Shown: one piece after another, positions 46,804-57,112 of the stretch
Layout: each line of letters begins with the position of its first letter
How positions within the stretch are numbered: the first letter of the stretch is position 1
NCBI RefSeq assembly: GCF_023168325.1
Contig: NZ_AP025688.1
Location: 620,001-684,000 of the forward strand
DNA from: Tsukamurella sp. PLM1
GTDB taxonomy: Bacteria > Actinomycetota > Actinomycetes > Mycobacteriales > Mycobacteriaceae
Reading direction: 5' to 3'
Length of the DNA: 64,000 bases
Made by a program: the position numbers and the translations under genes
The notes under the pieces: generated by a model
Told to the model about the DNA's origin: nothing
The model's input: only the letters and a program-made list of their open reading frames with translations
Databases searched by the model: none

Positions 46804-47966
46804 TCAAGGCCGCAGGGCCGCCAGCCGCCGCGCTCCCTCGGTCAGGACGTCCGCGCGCTTGCTGAACGCGAACCGCAGCAGGTGGCCCCAGCGGGCGTGG
46901 TCGTCGGCGAGCGCGCTCACGGGCACGGCGGCCACCCCGGCGCGCGCGGGGAGCTCCCGGGCGAGGGCGGCGGCATCGTCGAACCCGAGGGCCGCGCGTC
47001 GGCCACGACGAAGTACGTGCCCTCCGACGGGTGGATCGCGAAGCCCGCGTCGCGCAGCGATGCGGTCAGCAGGTCGCGGCTGCGTTGCAGCGTGGGCGAC
47101 AGCGCTGCGAGCCAGTCGCGTTCGTTCTCGAGGGCGTGCGCGACGGCGTGCTGCAGCGGCGTGGCTCCGGTGTAGGTGAGCCACTGCTTCGCGGAGCGGC
47201 AGGCGTCCGCCAGCGCGCGGGGCGCGGTGATCCACCCGATCTTCCAGCCGGTCAGGTTGAACGACTTGGCCGCTCCCGAGATGCGCACGGTGCGCTCGCG
47301 CATTCCGTCGAACGAGGCGAGCGGGCGGTGCGACCTGCCGTCGAAGAGGAGGTACTCGTACACCTCGTCGGTGAAGCAGAGCAGATCGCGCTCCACGCAG
47401 AGGTCGGCGATGAGCCGCAGATCCTGGTCGGAGAGCACGGTACCGGTGGGGTTGTGCGGCGAGTTCACCATGATCGCGGCAGTCCTCTCGGTGATCGCGC
47501 CGCGGAGCAGGTCCGGGTCGAGCCCGTAGCGGCCGTCCGCGGTCTCCACCAGCGGGACCACCACGCGGCGGGCGCCCGCGAGCGCGACGGTCGCGGCGTA
47601 CGAGTCGTAGAACGGCTCGATCAGGACCACCTCGCGTCCCGGCTCGACGAGGCCCAGCACCGCGGCCGCGATCCCCTCCGACGCGCCGACGGTGATCAGC
47701 ACCTCGCCGTCCGGGTCGTAGCGCAGCCCGTACTCGCGCTCGACCTGCGCGGACACGGCGCGGCGCAGGATCGGCAGGCCGTCGCCAGGCGGGTACTGGT
47801 TCATGCCGCCGTCGATCGCGTCCTTCGCGGCCCGGAGCATGCCGACGGGACCGTCGCTGTCGGGGAAGCCCTGGCCCAGGTTGACGGCACCCGTCTCGGT
47901 GGCGAGCGCCGAGATCTCCGCGAAGATCGTCGACGTGAAGAGCTGGAGGCGTTCGACGGTGCGCAT
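46804..47966 (-). CDS. dapC: Pyridoxal-phosphate aminotransferase, DapC-like (frameshifted)
   Basis: Class I/II aminotransferase. The PLP lysine is in SGAAKSFNLTGWKIGW (about K234), with NSPHNPTGTVLS and DEVYEYLLFDG typical. One C is missing near 46990, joining VVADARP and LGFDDAAALARELP. About 387 residues after repair. By similarity and by its place near XPB helicase and moa genes it corresponds to Rv0858c, called N-succinyldiaminopimelate aminotransferase of lysine biosynthesis; other substrates of this subgroup are possible, such as 2-oxo-methionine analogues. Confidence 0.84.
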
Positions 47967-48005
47967 GTTCCCAGCGTAGTGGCCGCCGCGACTACGGTTG
48001 GTGGC

Positions 48006-49312
48006 ATGAGCACAGCCGTCGTCGTCGGATCCGGACCCAACGGGCTCACCGCCGCCGCGTACCTCGCCCGCGAGGGGCTCGAGGTGACGGTGCTCGAGGC
48101 CGAGCCGACGATCGGCGGGGCCTGCCGGTCGGACGAGCTGGGCGGCACCGTCGTCGACCGGTTCTCGACGGGGCACCCGCTCGCGTACGCCTCGCCCGCG
48201 CTGCGCGACGTGGGGCTCGACATCGCCTGGGGCACCGCGGAGATCGACGTCGCGCACCCGCTCTCGCCGGAGCCCGGCGACGCCGTCGGCACCCTCGCGG
48301 ACGTGCCAGACTGCGGCCCCGAGGTGATGGCGGCGTTCTTCGGCCCGATGACCGGCGTGCCGCGCCACCCGGCCGAGGCGGTCCGGTGGGGCCCGCGGTT
48401 CACGCTGCCGGCCGCGATGACCGCAGCGGCGCTGGGGCGCGTGGGCGGCGCGGTGTTCGCGGGTGTGGCGGCGCACGGCATCGTCCCGCAACACCTGCCG
48501 CTCACCTCGTCACTCGGCTACATCCTGTCGGGCGTGCGGCCCTGGTCCGTGCCGATCGGCGGGTCACAGGCGATCTCGGACGGGCTGGCCGCGCTCGTGC
48601 GCGAACGCGGCGGGACGATCCGCACGGGGAACGCGTGACGGCGCTCCCCGACGCGGACCTGGTGCTCCTCGACACCGGCGTCCCCGCCGCGCGAGACCTG
48701 TTGGGGGACTCCGCTCCCGGCTGGCTCCGGCGGCGCTCCCGGTCCTGGCGGTTCGGGGCGGCGGCGTTCAAGGTGGATCTGGTGCTGGACCGCGGGATCC
48801 CCTGGGCCCAGAGCGCTTTACGACGGTCCGCCTTCGTCCATCTGGGCGGGACGGCGCGGGAGATCGCCCAGAAGGAGCTCATGGTCAACCGCGGGCGGAT
48901 GCCCGAGCGGCCGGTGATGATCCTGTCCCAGCAGTACCTGGCCGACCGGTCGCGCTGCAGCGGTTCCCTCGTGCCGGTGTCCATGTACGCGCACTGCCCC
49001 AACGGATTCCCCGGCGACCTCACCGAATCCGTGCTGACCGAGGTGGATCGGCACGCGCCTGGGGTGCGCGAGCGCGTCATCGAGGTCAGGTCGGTCGGGC
49101 CGGCGCAGCTGGAGGCGACGAACGCCAACCTCGTGGGCGGCGACATCGCTGCCGGCGCCGCGACCCCCGCCCAGCTGGTGCGCCGGCCGAAGTTGTTCGA
49201 CCCCTACCGCCTCACGGACCGCGTGTACCTCTGCTCCGCCGCCGCGGCCCCGGCCCGGGCGTGCACGGGATGGTCGGCTGGCACGCGGCCCGCGCCGCTG
49301 CGCCGGCTCTGA
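48006..49312 (+). CDS. FAD-dependent oxidoreductase, phytoene desaturase-like (two frameshifts)
   Basis: N-terminal Rossmann motif VVVGSGPNGLTAAAYLAREG with the following acidic residue VTVLEAEPTIGGACRSDEL. Near 48630 a GGGG run has lost one base (TIRTGERVTALPDADLVLLDT joins the frames). The C-terminal FAD motif should read PGPGVHGMVGWHAAR; this needs another shift near 49245, and then no stop occurs before 49449, so the true end is unclear. About 435 residues. Members include carotenoid desaturases and several unassigned flavoproteins; the function is open. Confidence 0.75.
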
Positions 49313-49360
49313 GCGCTCGCCGATCCGGAGACCCGATGCGAGCCCGCGAATCGCGTCGCG

Positions 49361-50818
49361 TCAGATCGCGGGCAGCGCGATGTACTTGGTGTTCAGGTAC
49401 TCCTCGATGCCCTCGCTGCCGCCCTCGGAGCCGAGGCCCGACTGCTTGATCCCGCCGAACGGGGCGGCGGGGTCGGAGATCACGCCGCGGTTCACGCCCA
49501 CCATGCCGGCCTGGAGCTTCCGGGCGACCCGCTGCGCGCGGCCCACGTTCTCCGTGAAGAAGTACGCGGCAAGGCCGTACTCGGTGTCGTTGGCGAGGGC
49601 GATTCCCTCGTCCTCCGTGTCGAATCCGACGATCGCCGCGACCGGGCCGAAGATCTCCTCGCGGCGGATGCGGGCACCGTCGGGAATGGCATCCAGGACG
49701 GTGGGCTCGTAGAAGAACCCGGCACCGTCGACCGGTTTGCCGCCCGTGCGGACGGTGGCGCCGGCGGCAACGGCCTCGTCGACGAGAGCGGCGATGGCGC
49801 CGCGCTGCTTGGCATTGATGATCGGGCCGATGGCGGAGGTGTCCTCCCACCCGGGCCCGGCGGTCATCGCGGCGACGCGCTCGGTGAGCTTCGCGGTGAA
49901 CGCCTCCCGGATGCCGTCCTGCACCAGAATGCGGTTCGCTGCGGTGCACGCCTCGCCGCCGTTGCGCATCTTCGCGAGCATCGCGCCGTCGACGGCCTTG
50001 TCGAGGTCGGCATCGTCGAAGACGAGGAACGGAGCGCTGCCGCCCAACTCCATCGACGTGCGCAGGACGTTGTTCGCCGCCTGCGCCAGGAGGATCTTGC
50101 CGACGCCGGTGGAGCCGGTGAAGGAGACCTTGCGCAGCCGCGAGTCGTCCATGAGCCCGCCCACGACGGTGGACGCATCGAGCGTGGGCAGCACCGAGAG
50201 CACGCCGGGAGGCAGGCCGACCTCGGCGAAGACCTGCGCGAGCAGCAGCATCGTGAGCGGTGTGTCCTCGGCGGGCTTGACGATCATGGTGCAGCCGGCG
50301 GCGAGCGCCGGCCCGATCTTGCGGGTTCCCATGGCCAGCGGGAAGTTCCACGGGGTGATGGCCAGGCACGGGCCCACCGGCTCCTTGACGACAGTGATCT
50401 CCCCGGTCCCGGCGGGGGCAGTCGCGGTGCGGCCGCCGACGCGGACGGCCTCCTCGGAGAACCAGCGCAGGAACTCCGCGCCGTAGGCCACTTCGCCGCG
50501 GCTCTCGGGCAGGACCTTGCCCATCTCCAGGGTCATCAGGAGCGCGAAGTCGTCCGCGCGGGCGGTCACGGCCTCGAAGGCCGCGCGCAGGATCTCGGCG
50601 CGCACGCGGGGTGCGGTGGCGGCCCAATCGTCGGCGACCGCGGTGGCGCCGTCGAGCGCGGCCCGCGCATCGGCGGGGGTGGCGTTCGCGACGGAGGCGA
50701 GGGCTCCGCCCGTTGCGGGGTCGATCACCTCGAAGGTGCGGCCGGATTCGCTCGGCGTCGACGCACCGTCCAGCCACAGGCCGGTGGGGACGGAGTCGAG
50801 CAGTGCGGTGCGGTTCAC
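49361..50818 (-). CDS. gabD: Succinate-semialdehyde dehydrogenase
   Basis: 485-residue aldehyde dehydrogenase that oxidises succinate semialdehyde. The catalytic cysteine is in NGGEACTAAN (about C291), the glutamate in MELGGSAPF. TPWNFPLAMGTRKIGPAL and the C-terminal FGGIKQSGLGSEGG are typical of GabD. Its ATG overlaps the stop of gabT (ATGA), so transaminase and dehydrogenase are made together. Succinate then enters the TCA cycle. Confidence 0.92.
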   Translation of the reverse strand: MNRTALLDSVPTGLWLDGASTPSESGRTFEVIDPATGGALASVANATPADARAALDGATAVADDWAATAPRVRAEILRAAFEAVTARADDFALLMTLEMGKVLPESRGEVAYGAEFLRWFSEEAVRVGGRTATAPAGTGEITVVKEPVGPCLAITPWNFPLAMGTRKIGPALAAGCTMIVKPAEDTPLTMLLLAQVFAEVGLPPGVLSVLPTLDASTVVGGLMDDSRLRKVSFTGSTGVGKILLAQAANNVLRTSMELGGSAPFLVFDDADLDKAVDGAMLAKMRNGGEACTAANRILVQDGIREAFTAKLTERVAAMTAGPGWEDTSAIGPIINAKQRGAIAALVDEAVAAGATVRTGGKPVDGAGFFYEPTVLDAIPDGARIRREEIFGPVAAIVGFDTEDEGIALANDTEYGLAAYFFTENVGRAQRVARKLQAGMVGVNRGVISDPAAPFGGIKQSGLGSEGGSEGIEEYLNTKYIALPAI

Positions 50819-52179
50819 GCCGCGGCCTCGCGGATCGCGGTCTCGAGCACGGTGAGGGCGTCGTCGAGGAGCTCGTCGCCGATCACGAGCGGCGGCAGCA
50901 GGCGGATCACGTTGCCGTAGGTGCCGCAGGTCAGGATCACGACCCCGGCCGCGAGGGCCCGCGCGGCGATGTCCTTCGTCAGCTCGGGGTCGGGTTCGAC
51001 GGTGCCCGGCCGCACCAGCTCGATCGCCAGCATCGCGCCACGGCCGCGGACGTCACCGATGACATCCAGTTCCGCGGCGAGGGCGCGCAGGCGGGGGAGG
51101 GCGCGGTCGCCGATCGCGCGGGCGCGGGCCGGGAGGTCCAGCTCGGTCATGGTGTCGAGCGCGGCGAGCGCGGCGGCGCAGGCCACCGGGTTGCCGCCGT
51201 AGGTGCCGCCGAGCCCGCCGGGGTGCACCGCGTCGAGGAGATCCGCCCGGCCGGTGATCGCCGACAGCGGCATGCCGCCCGCGATGCCCTTGGCGAGCGT
51301 CACGATGTCGGGCACCACTCCCTCGTCCTCGCACGCGAACCATGCTCCGGTGCGGGCGAATCCGGTCTGCACCTCGTCGGCGATGAAGACGACGCCGTTG
51401 TCCTTCGCCCACGCGGCGAGTGCGGGCAGGAAGCCGGGCGCGGGCACGATGAAGCCGCCCTCGCCCTGGATCGGCTCGAGGATGACGGCGGCCACGGCGT
51501 CGCCGCCGATCTGCTTCTCGATCTGATCGATCGCGCGACGGGCGGCGGCGGCACCGTCGGCCTCGAGACCGGCGGCTGCGTCGCGGTACGGATACGACAT
51601 GGGCATCCGGTACACCTCGGGCGCGAACGGGCCGAAGTCCTTCTTGTACGGCATGGTCTTCGCCGTCAGCGCCATCGTGAGGTTGGTGCGGCCGTGGTAG
51701 GCGTGGTCGAAGGCGACCACCGCGTCGCGGCCGGTGGCCAGGCGCGCCACCTTGACCGCGTTCTCCACGGCTTCGGCGCCGGAGTTGAACAGCACCGTGC
51801 GCTTGGCGTGGTCGCCCGGTGTGAGCGCGTTGAGCCGCTCCGCCACCGTGACGTAGCCCTCGTACGGGGTCACCATGAAGCAGGTGTGCGTGAAGTGCGC
51901 CGCCTGAGCCGCAACGGCTTCCGCCACTCGCGGGTCCGAGGCGCCGACGCTGGTGACGGCGATGCCGGAGCCCAGGTCGATGAGGGAGTTGCCGTCCACG
52001 TCCACGATGACGCCGCCGTCGGCGTCCATGGCGTACACGGGGACCGACGAGCCGACGCCGGCGGCCACCGCGGCCCGACGGCGCTCGGCGAGGCGCACGG
52101 ACTCGGGGCCCGGCAGGGGCGTGACGAGCGAACGGACCTGCGGCAGGCGGTAGGACACGGACGTGGCTGCGGTGGTCAT
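50815..52179 (-). CDS. gabT: 4-aminobutyrate transaminase
   Basis: Class III PLP aminotransferase of about 454 residues. VTSVGASDPRVAEAV, FNSGAEAVENAVKVAR, HAYHGRT, EPIQGEGGF, IADEVQTGF and the PLP lysine in TLAKGIAGG (about K297) are all present. The ATG at 52179 has GAGGAG six bases before it; the longer open frame upstream is not coding. Converts 4-aminobutyrate and 2-oxoglutarate to succinate semialdehyde and glutamate. Divergent from the PucR-type gene, which probably activates it. Confidence 0.93.
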   Translation of the reverse strand: MTTAATSVSYRLPQVRSLVTPLPGPESVRLAERRRAAVAAGVGSSVPVYAMDADGGVIVDVDGNSLIDLGSGIAVTSVGASDPRVAEAVAAQAAHFTHTCFMVTPYEGYVTVAERLNALTPGDHAKRTVLFNSGAEAVENAVKVARLATGRDAVVAFDHAYHGRTNLTMALTAKTMPYKKDFGPFAPEVYRMPMSYPYRDAAAGLEADGAAAARRAIDQIEKQIGGDAVAAVILEPIQGEGGFIVPAPGFLPALAAWAKDNGVVFIADEVQTGFARTGAWFACEDEGVVPDIVTLAKGIAGGMPLSAITGRADLLDAVHPGGLGGTYGGNPVACAAALAALDTMTELDLPARARAIGDRALPRLRALAAELDVIGDVRGRGAMLAIELVRPGTVEPDPELTKDIAARALAAGVVILTCGTYGNVIRLLPPLVIGDELLDDALTVLETAIREAAA

Positions 52180-52292
52180 CTCGGACTCCTCGGATGCGCG
52201 GGCGGGTTCTTTCACTGTGCTCCACGCCACGAAGCAACGCATCTGCCAGAATGATGAATCAATCGCAATGAAATCAACGAAATGGAGCGGTG

Positions 52293-53809
52293 ATGACCGT
52301 GTCCGTGCGCTGGCTGCTCGCCCAGCGCGACCTGGGCCTTCGGCTGCGCGCAGGGGACGCGGGCGCGGAGGCCGAGATCTCGTTCGTGATGACCACCGAG
52401 CTGACCGATCCCACCCCCTGGCTCGCGGGCGGCGAGCTCGTGCTGACCACGGGCATCGGCATCCCGCCGGACGCCGCGGGCTGCCGCGCCTACGTCCGGC
52501 GGCTGCGCGACCGCGGGATCTCGGCTTTGGGTTTCGGCGTGGGCGTCTCCCGGGACAGCGCACCGTCGGCGCTGGTGACGGAGGCCGACGAGCTCGGTCT
52601 GGCCCTCGTCGACGTGCCGCTGCCGACCCCGTTCGTGGCCGTCGCGCGCGCCGTCATCGACGAGATCGCGCGACGCGCGAACGCCGCGAACGTGGAAGCC
52701 GGGCGTGCCCAGCAGCGGATGACGCGGGCGGCCGTGGCAGGCGGACCGTCGGGCACGTTGCGCGAGTTGGCGATCGGCTGCGGGGTACGGCGCTGTTGCT
52801 CGATCGCAGCGGCCGAGTGGTGCAGGCGCATCCCGCGGACTTCGACCAGGCGCACGCCCGGGAGGCCGAGGCGCAAGTGCGCGAGCACGGCGCGGCGTCG
52901 GCGGTCGGGAGCGCGACGGTGCCGCCGGACGGGACGGGGAGTGGGGCCGCGGCGATCGTGACCCAGCCGATCCGGGTGGGCGATCGCGCGCACGGGTACC
53001 TGGGCGTGCTGCTGCCGCGCGATCCGCTCGCCACCGATCACGTGCTGATCGGGCACGCCAATTCGCTGTTGGCCCTGGACTTCGAGCGCCCCCTGCGGCT
53101 GCGGCTGGAGCAGTGGCGGTTGAACGCCGCGGCCCTGCGGCTCGCGCTGTCGGCGGGGCCGGGCGACGCCGCGCAGTTGGTCGGGGCGGCGGCGGACCCC
53201 GAGGGGATCCGGGCGCTCGTCATCCGCGGTGGCGACCCCGACGCGGCGACCGCGACGGTGCGGGAGGCGCTGCACGCCGCAGGACGCCCCGTCTTCGTCG
53301 CCGAAACCGGTTCCGCTGGAGGGGTCGTCGCGTTGCTGGGCGGCGGAGACGATGCGGCCTTCGCGGACCGCCTGGTCACCCGGCTCGACGCCCGATCGCG
53401 CGCCGCGCTGCAGCTCGGTCTCGGCTCGCGGCATCCCGTGGGCGCCGTCGTGGAGGCTGTCGCGGCGGCCGAATCCGCCTCCCGCGCTGCGCGGCCGGGC
53501 GGCCGCACCGTCGACGCGTCGGACCTGGCCGGGCGCACCCTGCTGACCGACCCGCCGACCAGGGACGCCCTCGCCAGGCTGGACCGGGAGCTGATCGCGC
53601 CGCTGCGCGCGCACCATGGCCTCGTGGAGGCGCTCCGGGCGTACCTGGAGAACCACGGCCAGTGGGAGGCGACCGCTGCGGCGCTCGGGGTGCACCGGCA
53701 CACCGCGCGGGCGCGCGTGGCGCGGGCGCAGGAGGCCCTGGGCGTCGACCTCGCGTCGGCGCGCGTGCGTGCCGAACTCCTGCTGGCAGTGATCCTCAGC
53801 GACGAGTAG
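52293..53809 (+). CDS. PucR-family transcriptional regulator (frameshifted)
   Basis: About 505 residues after repair. N-terminal PucR-type domain (FVMTTELTDPTPWLAGGELVLTTG) and C-terminal PucR helix-turn-helix LRAYLENHGQWEATAAALGVHRHTARARV. One base is missing near 52782 (a GGGG context before TALLLDRSGRVV). GGAG precedes the ATG at 52293. Regulators of this class often sit next to gabT-like genes (GabR-like PucR members) and activate them with the amino acid or semialdehyde as inducer. The 113-base divergent region with AATGATGAATCAATCG probably holds its site. Confidence 0.85.
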
Positions 53810-53827
53810 CGGTGAGCACGCTGTGGC

Positions 53828-54316
53828 TCAGCTGATCTGGCAGACCCAGGTGCCGCTGCTCTCCGAGTAGACGTACGTGCCCGGCACGCCCATGCCGGTG
53901 GTGCACGGCTTGCCGCCCGGATCGTCGTCGCGGACCTTCGTCGAGGTGCGGGGCGGGGTCGAGGTCGGTGCGGTGCCGTTCTCGGTGGGGTTGTCGCCCG
54001 CGCCGTGGTTCGGGTTGGTGCAGATGGTGCCCTCATCGGGGCCGCCCGTGCACGGAACGTTGTACGTGCCGCCGTTGTCCGGGCCCTGGGGCTTCGTGGT
54101 GGCCGGGTGCGGTGTCGGTGCGACGGTGCCCGTTCGCGGCGGGGCGGGCGCCGTCGGCGCGGCGCTGGTCGGGACGACGCTGCTCGGGGCGGACGACTGC
54201 GTGCTCGTCGCCGGGGCCGACGAACTCGTCGACGCGGGGGTGGAATCGTCCGAACAGCCGGTGGCGACGGCAAGGGCGGCGGCGATACCCACCGTGGCCG
54301 TGAGGATCTTGCGCAT
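53828..54316 (-). CDS. Small lipoprotein, Ser/Thr/Pro-rich
   Basis: 162 residues. Signal peptide with lipobox VATGC, cysteine at 21, so it is probably a membrane-anchored lipoprotein. A long STP-rich spacer (about 24-76) is followed by NGGTYNVPCTGGPDEGT, a second spacer, and GKPCTTGMGVPGTYVYSESS, giving four cysteines after the lipobox that could pair. Convergent end to the PucR gene. No known family recognised. Confidence 0.75.
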   Translation of the reverse strand: MRKILTATVGIAAALAVATGCSDDSTPASTSSSAPATSTQSSAPSSVVPTSAAPTAPAPPRTGTVAPTPHPATTKPQGPDNGGTYNVPCTGGPDEGTICTNPNHGAGDNPTENGTAPTSTPPRTSTKVRDDDPGGKPCTTGMGVPGTYVYSESSGTWVCQIS

Positions 54317-54486
54317 GCGGCCAGGCTAATCGGGACGACCTGGGCAGGGAAGCCGATTGTGGTACTGCAAGTCAGAACGTTCAGCGTTTCCACCGGATGG
54401 CGGTAGCAATTATCGCTGGACCCACCACCCGGCTGCGGCCACGATGGATGCAGAGATCGAGCGGCGAACGAAAGAGGTGGTCGATC

Positions 54487-54747
54487 ATGGGTTTCCGGGC
54501 AACGGTGCGCACCTGGATCGCGCGCTTCGGCGAGTTCCGGCGTACGCACATCGAGATGCACGAGCGGTACTGGCTCATGCTCGAACCCTGGACGCACGAC
54601 ATGCTGCACTGGGGCGCGGACGGGACGCTGCACGGCACCGTCGCCGTCGAGCGGGCGCGGCCGCCCGTGACGCGCGGCGGTTGGTGCCCGTGCCGTCCGC
54701 TGGACGTGGGCCCGGAGATGCGTGACACCGCCGGACGGTGCGGTTAG
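54487..54747 (+). CDS. Small protein of unknown function
   Basis: 86 residues beginning with ATG 54487, GAAAGAGG about 12 bases upstream. FRATVRTWIARFGEFRRTH is basic; EMHERYWLMLEPWTHDMLHWG is unusually rich in aromatic residues, histidine and methionine; the end carries WCPC. I do not recognise it. The convergent XPB helicase gene stops four bases away. The 170 bases before it hold no clear signal. Confidence 0.55.
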   Translation: MGFRATVRTWIARFGEFRRTHIEMHERYWLMLEPWTHDMLHWGADGTLHGTVAVERARPPVTRGGWCPCRPLDVGPEMRDTAGRCG

Positions 54748-54751
54748 CCGG

Positions 54752-56410
54752 CTACCCGATCGCAGGGCCGAGGATGTCGTCGGCGTCGACGATGCGGTAG
54801 GCGTAGCCCTGCTCCGCCAGGAACCGCTGGCGGTGCGCGGCGTAATCGGCGTCCACGGTGTCGCGCGAGACGACGGAGTAGAAGTGCGCCGTGCCACCGT
54901 CGTGCTTGGGCCGCAGGAGGCGGCCGAGACGCTGGGCCTCCTCCTGCCGGGAACCGAAGGTTCCCGAGACCTGCACGGCCACCGAGGCTTCCGGCAGGTC
55001 GATGGAGAAGTTCGCCACCTTGCTGACCACGAGGGTGGAGATCTCGCCGGTGCGGAACCGCTCGAACAGCGCCTCCCGCTCACGGGTCTTGGTGGAGCCC
55101 TGGATCACCGGAGCGTCCAGCGCCTCGCCGAGCTCCTCCAGCTGATCGATGTAGGCGCCGATCACCAGCGTCTGGGCGTCGGGGTGTCGCTCGAGGATCG
55201 ACTTCACCACGGCGGTTTTCGCGGGCGCGGTGGAGGCCAGCTTGTACCGCTCGTCGGGCTCGGCGGTGGCGTACTGCATGCGCTGGTTCTCGGTGAGCGT
55301 GACGCGCACCTCCACACAGTCGGCGGGCGCGATCCAGCCCTGCGCCTCGATGTCCTTCCACGGCGCGTCATAGCGTTTCGGCCCGATGAGCGAGAACACG
55401 TCGCCCTCGCGGCCGTCCTCGCGCACGAGCGTCGCCGTGAGGCCGAGGCGCCGGCGGGACTGCAGATCCGCGGTCATCCGGAACACCGGGGCGGGCAGCA
55501 GGTGCACCTCGTCGTAGATCATCAGGCCCCAGTCGCGCGAGTCGAACAGGTCGAGATTCTTGTACTCGCCCTTCGACTTCCGCGTGAGCACCTGGTAGGT
55601 GGCGATGGTGACCGGGCGGATCTCCTTCTTCTCGCCCGAGTACTCGCCGATCTCCTCCTCGGTGAGCGACGTGCGCGCCAGCAGCTCCCGCTTCCACTGC
55701 CGCCCCGCCACCGTGTTCGTCACCAGGATGAGCGTGGTCGCCTGCGCGCGGGCCATCGCGGCCGCGCCCACCATCGTCTTGCCCGCGCCGCAGGGCAGCA
55801 CGACCACGCCGGAACCGCCCAGCCAGAACGAGTCCGCGGCGGTCTTCTGGTAGTCGCGCAGCTCCCACGGACCGGTGGCCGTGTCCAGCGCGATCGGGTG
55901 GGCCTCGCCGTCGACGTACCCGGCCAAGTCCTCAGCCGGCCAGCCCGCCTTGAGCAGCAACTGCTTGAGGTGGCCGCGCTCGGACGGGTGCACCACGACG
56001 GTGTCGTCGTCGATGCGAGCCCCCACCATCGGCGCGATCTTCTTGTGCCGCAGCACCTCCTCCAGGACCGCCCGATCCAGCGAGACCAGCGTCAGGCCGT
56101 GCACCGGGCTCTTCACCAGTTGCAGCCGGCCGTACCGGCTCATGGTGTCGACCACGTCCACCAGGAGGGGCTGCGGCACGGGATAGCGGGAGAAGCTGAC
56201 GAGGGCGTCGACGACCTGCTCCGCGTCGTGGCCGGCGGCGCGCGCATTCCACAGCGCCAGCGGCGTCACGCGGTAGGTGTGCACGTGTTCCGGGGCGCGC
56301 TCGAGCTCCGCGAAGGGCGCGATTGCGGCGCGCGCGGCGTCCGCCAGCTCGTGGTCGACCTCCAGCAGGAGGGTCTTGTCGGACTGGACGATCAGGGGTC
56401 CGTCGGTCAT
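54752..56410 (-). CDS. XPB/ERCC3-type DNA helicase
   Basis: 552-residue superfamily 2 helicase of the bacterial XPB group. Walker A PCGAGKTM (K at about 211), DEVH box, the RED motif in TATLVREDGREGD and QRLGRLLRPK (motif VI). The N-terminal 180 residues are the XPB damage-recognition-like region. It unwinds DNA 3'-5' in repair; mycobacteria keep one copy (Rv0861c). Its ATG follows the stop of the YqeB-like gene directly, so the two share a transcript. Confidence 0.95.
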   Translation of the reverse strand: MTDGPLIVQSDKTLLLEVDHELADAARAAIAPFAELERAPEHVHTYRVTPLALWNARAAGHDAEQVVDALVSFSRYPVPQPLLVDVVDTMSRYGRLQLVKSPVHGLTLVSLDRAVLEEVLRHKKIAPMVGARIDDDTVVVHPSERGHLKQLLLKAGWPAEDLAGYVDGEAHPIALDTATGPWELRDYQKTAADSFWLGGSGVVVLPCGAGKTMVGAAAMARAQATTLILVTNTVAGRQWKRELLARTSLTEEEIGEYSGEKKEIRPVTIATYQVLTRKSKGEYKNLDLFDSRDWGLMIYDEVHLLPAPVFRMTADLQSRRRLGLTATLVREDGREGDVFSLIGPKRYDAPWKDIEAQGWIAPADCVEVRVTLTENQRMQYATAEPDERYKLASTAPAKTAVVKSILERHPDAQTLVIGAYIDQLEELGEALDAPVIQGSTKTREREALFERFRTGEISTLVVSKVANFSIDLPEASVAVQVSGTFGSRQEEAQRLGRLLRPKHDGGTAHFYSVVSRDTVDADYAAHRQRFLAEQGYAYRIVDADDILGPAIG

Positions 56411-57112
56411 CTATCCATTGTGCCGCGCCGGGCGGAACTCCTGCTCGTCGCCGTGGTCGCGGACAACGACGCCGGCCTCGCCGAGGCGCAGCCGCAGGTC
56501 GCGGGCGGTGGGCGCGCGCTTCTCGGCCCGGGCCACCGCGCGCTCGCGCAGGAGCGACTCGACCTCGGGCTCCACGTCGCCGCGGCCGTGCACGAACCGC
56601 GTGTACTCCGCCTCGTAGGGGTCCGCGGCGCCGCGCCACGGGTAGCCGGTGTCGGTGAGCGCTCGCGCTATGCGGGCCTTGGGCACCCCGTCAGTGCCGG
56701 CGGCCGCGAGGAGGCGGCCCCGTCGGTCCAGGAACGTGAGCTCGCCACCGCGCCCGAGGAACGTCTCGCCGATCTCGTCGCGCGCCATCCACCGACGGTG
56801 CTCGTCCACGACGAGTTCCACGTGATCGTCGGCGACGGTCAGCGCCGCGACCTCGTTCTGCCACGCCCCGACCAGCACGACGCCGCCGATGAGCCCGGCG
56901 ACGGCGAGCACGCCGACGGCCACTCCGACCGGCAACTGCGCGGCGATGCGCAGTGGGCCGGGTGAGCCGTCGACGGTGCGCTCGAGCCAGCTCACGAGGC
57001 CTCGCACGACGAGGCCGAGCAGCGCCCCGGCGACCGTGGTCACGAGGAGCACGCCGACCTGCACCCAGCGGGAGAGACCGATCGTCGTGGTGGGGGAGAC
57101 GGTGGCGGTCAC
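56411..57112 (-). CDS. YqeB-like membrane protein
   Basis: 233 residues with two membrane segments (about 16-40 and 60-84), a VELVVDEHRRWMARDEI section typical of YqeB-like actinobacterial proteins, then GELTFLDRRGRLLA, GYPWRGAADPYEAEYTRF and a soluble C-terminus ending in VRDHGDEQEFR. Role unknown. Overlaps the TetR stop (ATGA) and abuts the helicase start. Part of the DUF6069-TetR-YqeB-XPB run. Confidence 0.72.
   Translation of the reverse strand: MTATVSPTTTIGLSRWVQVGVLLVTTVAGALLGLVVRGLVSWLERTVDGSPGPLRIAAQLPVGVAVGVLAVAGLIGGVVLVGAWQNEVAALTVADDHVELVVDEHRRWMARDEIGETFLGRGGELTFLDRRGRLLAAAGTDGVPKARIARALTDTGYPWRGAADPYEAEYTRFVHGRGDVEPEVESLLRERAVARAEKRAPTARDLRLRLGEAGVVVRDHGDEQEFRPARHNG

Noticed and set aside
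48006..49312. Carotenoid biosynthesis cluster
   Set aside because: Only one phytoene-desaturase-like flavoprotein is present; no phytoene synthase or prenyltransferase lies nearby.
54881..56965. Long plus-strand frames over the XPB helicase
   Set aside because: Antisense to a complete helicase with all motifs; no ribosome site or family features.
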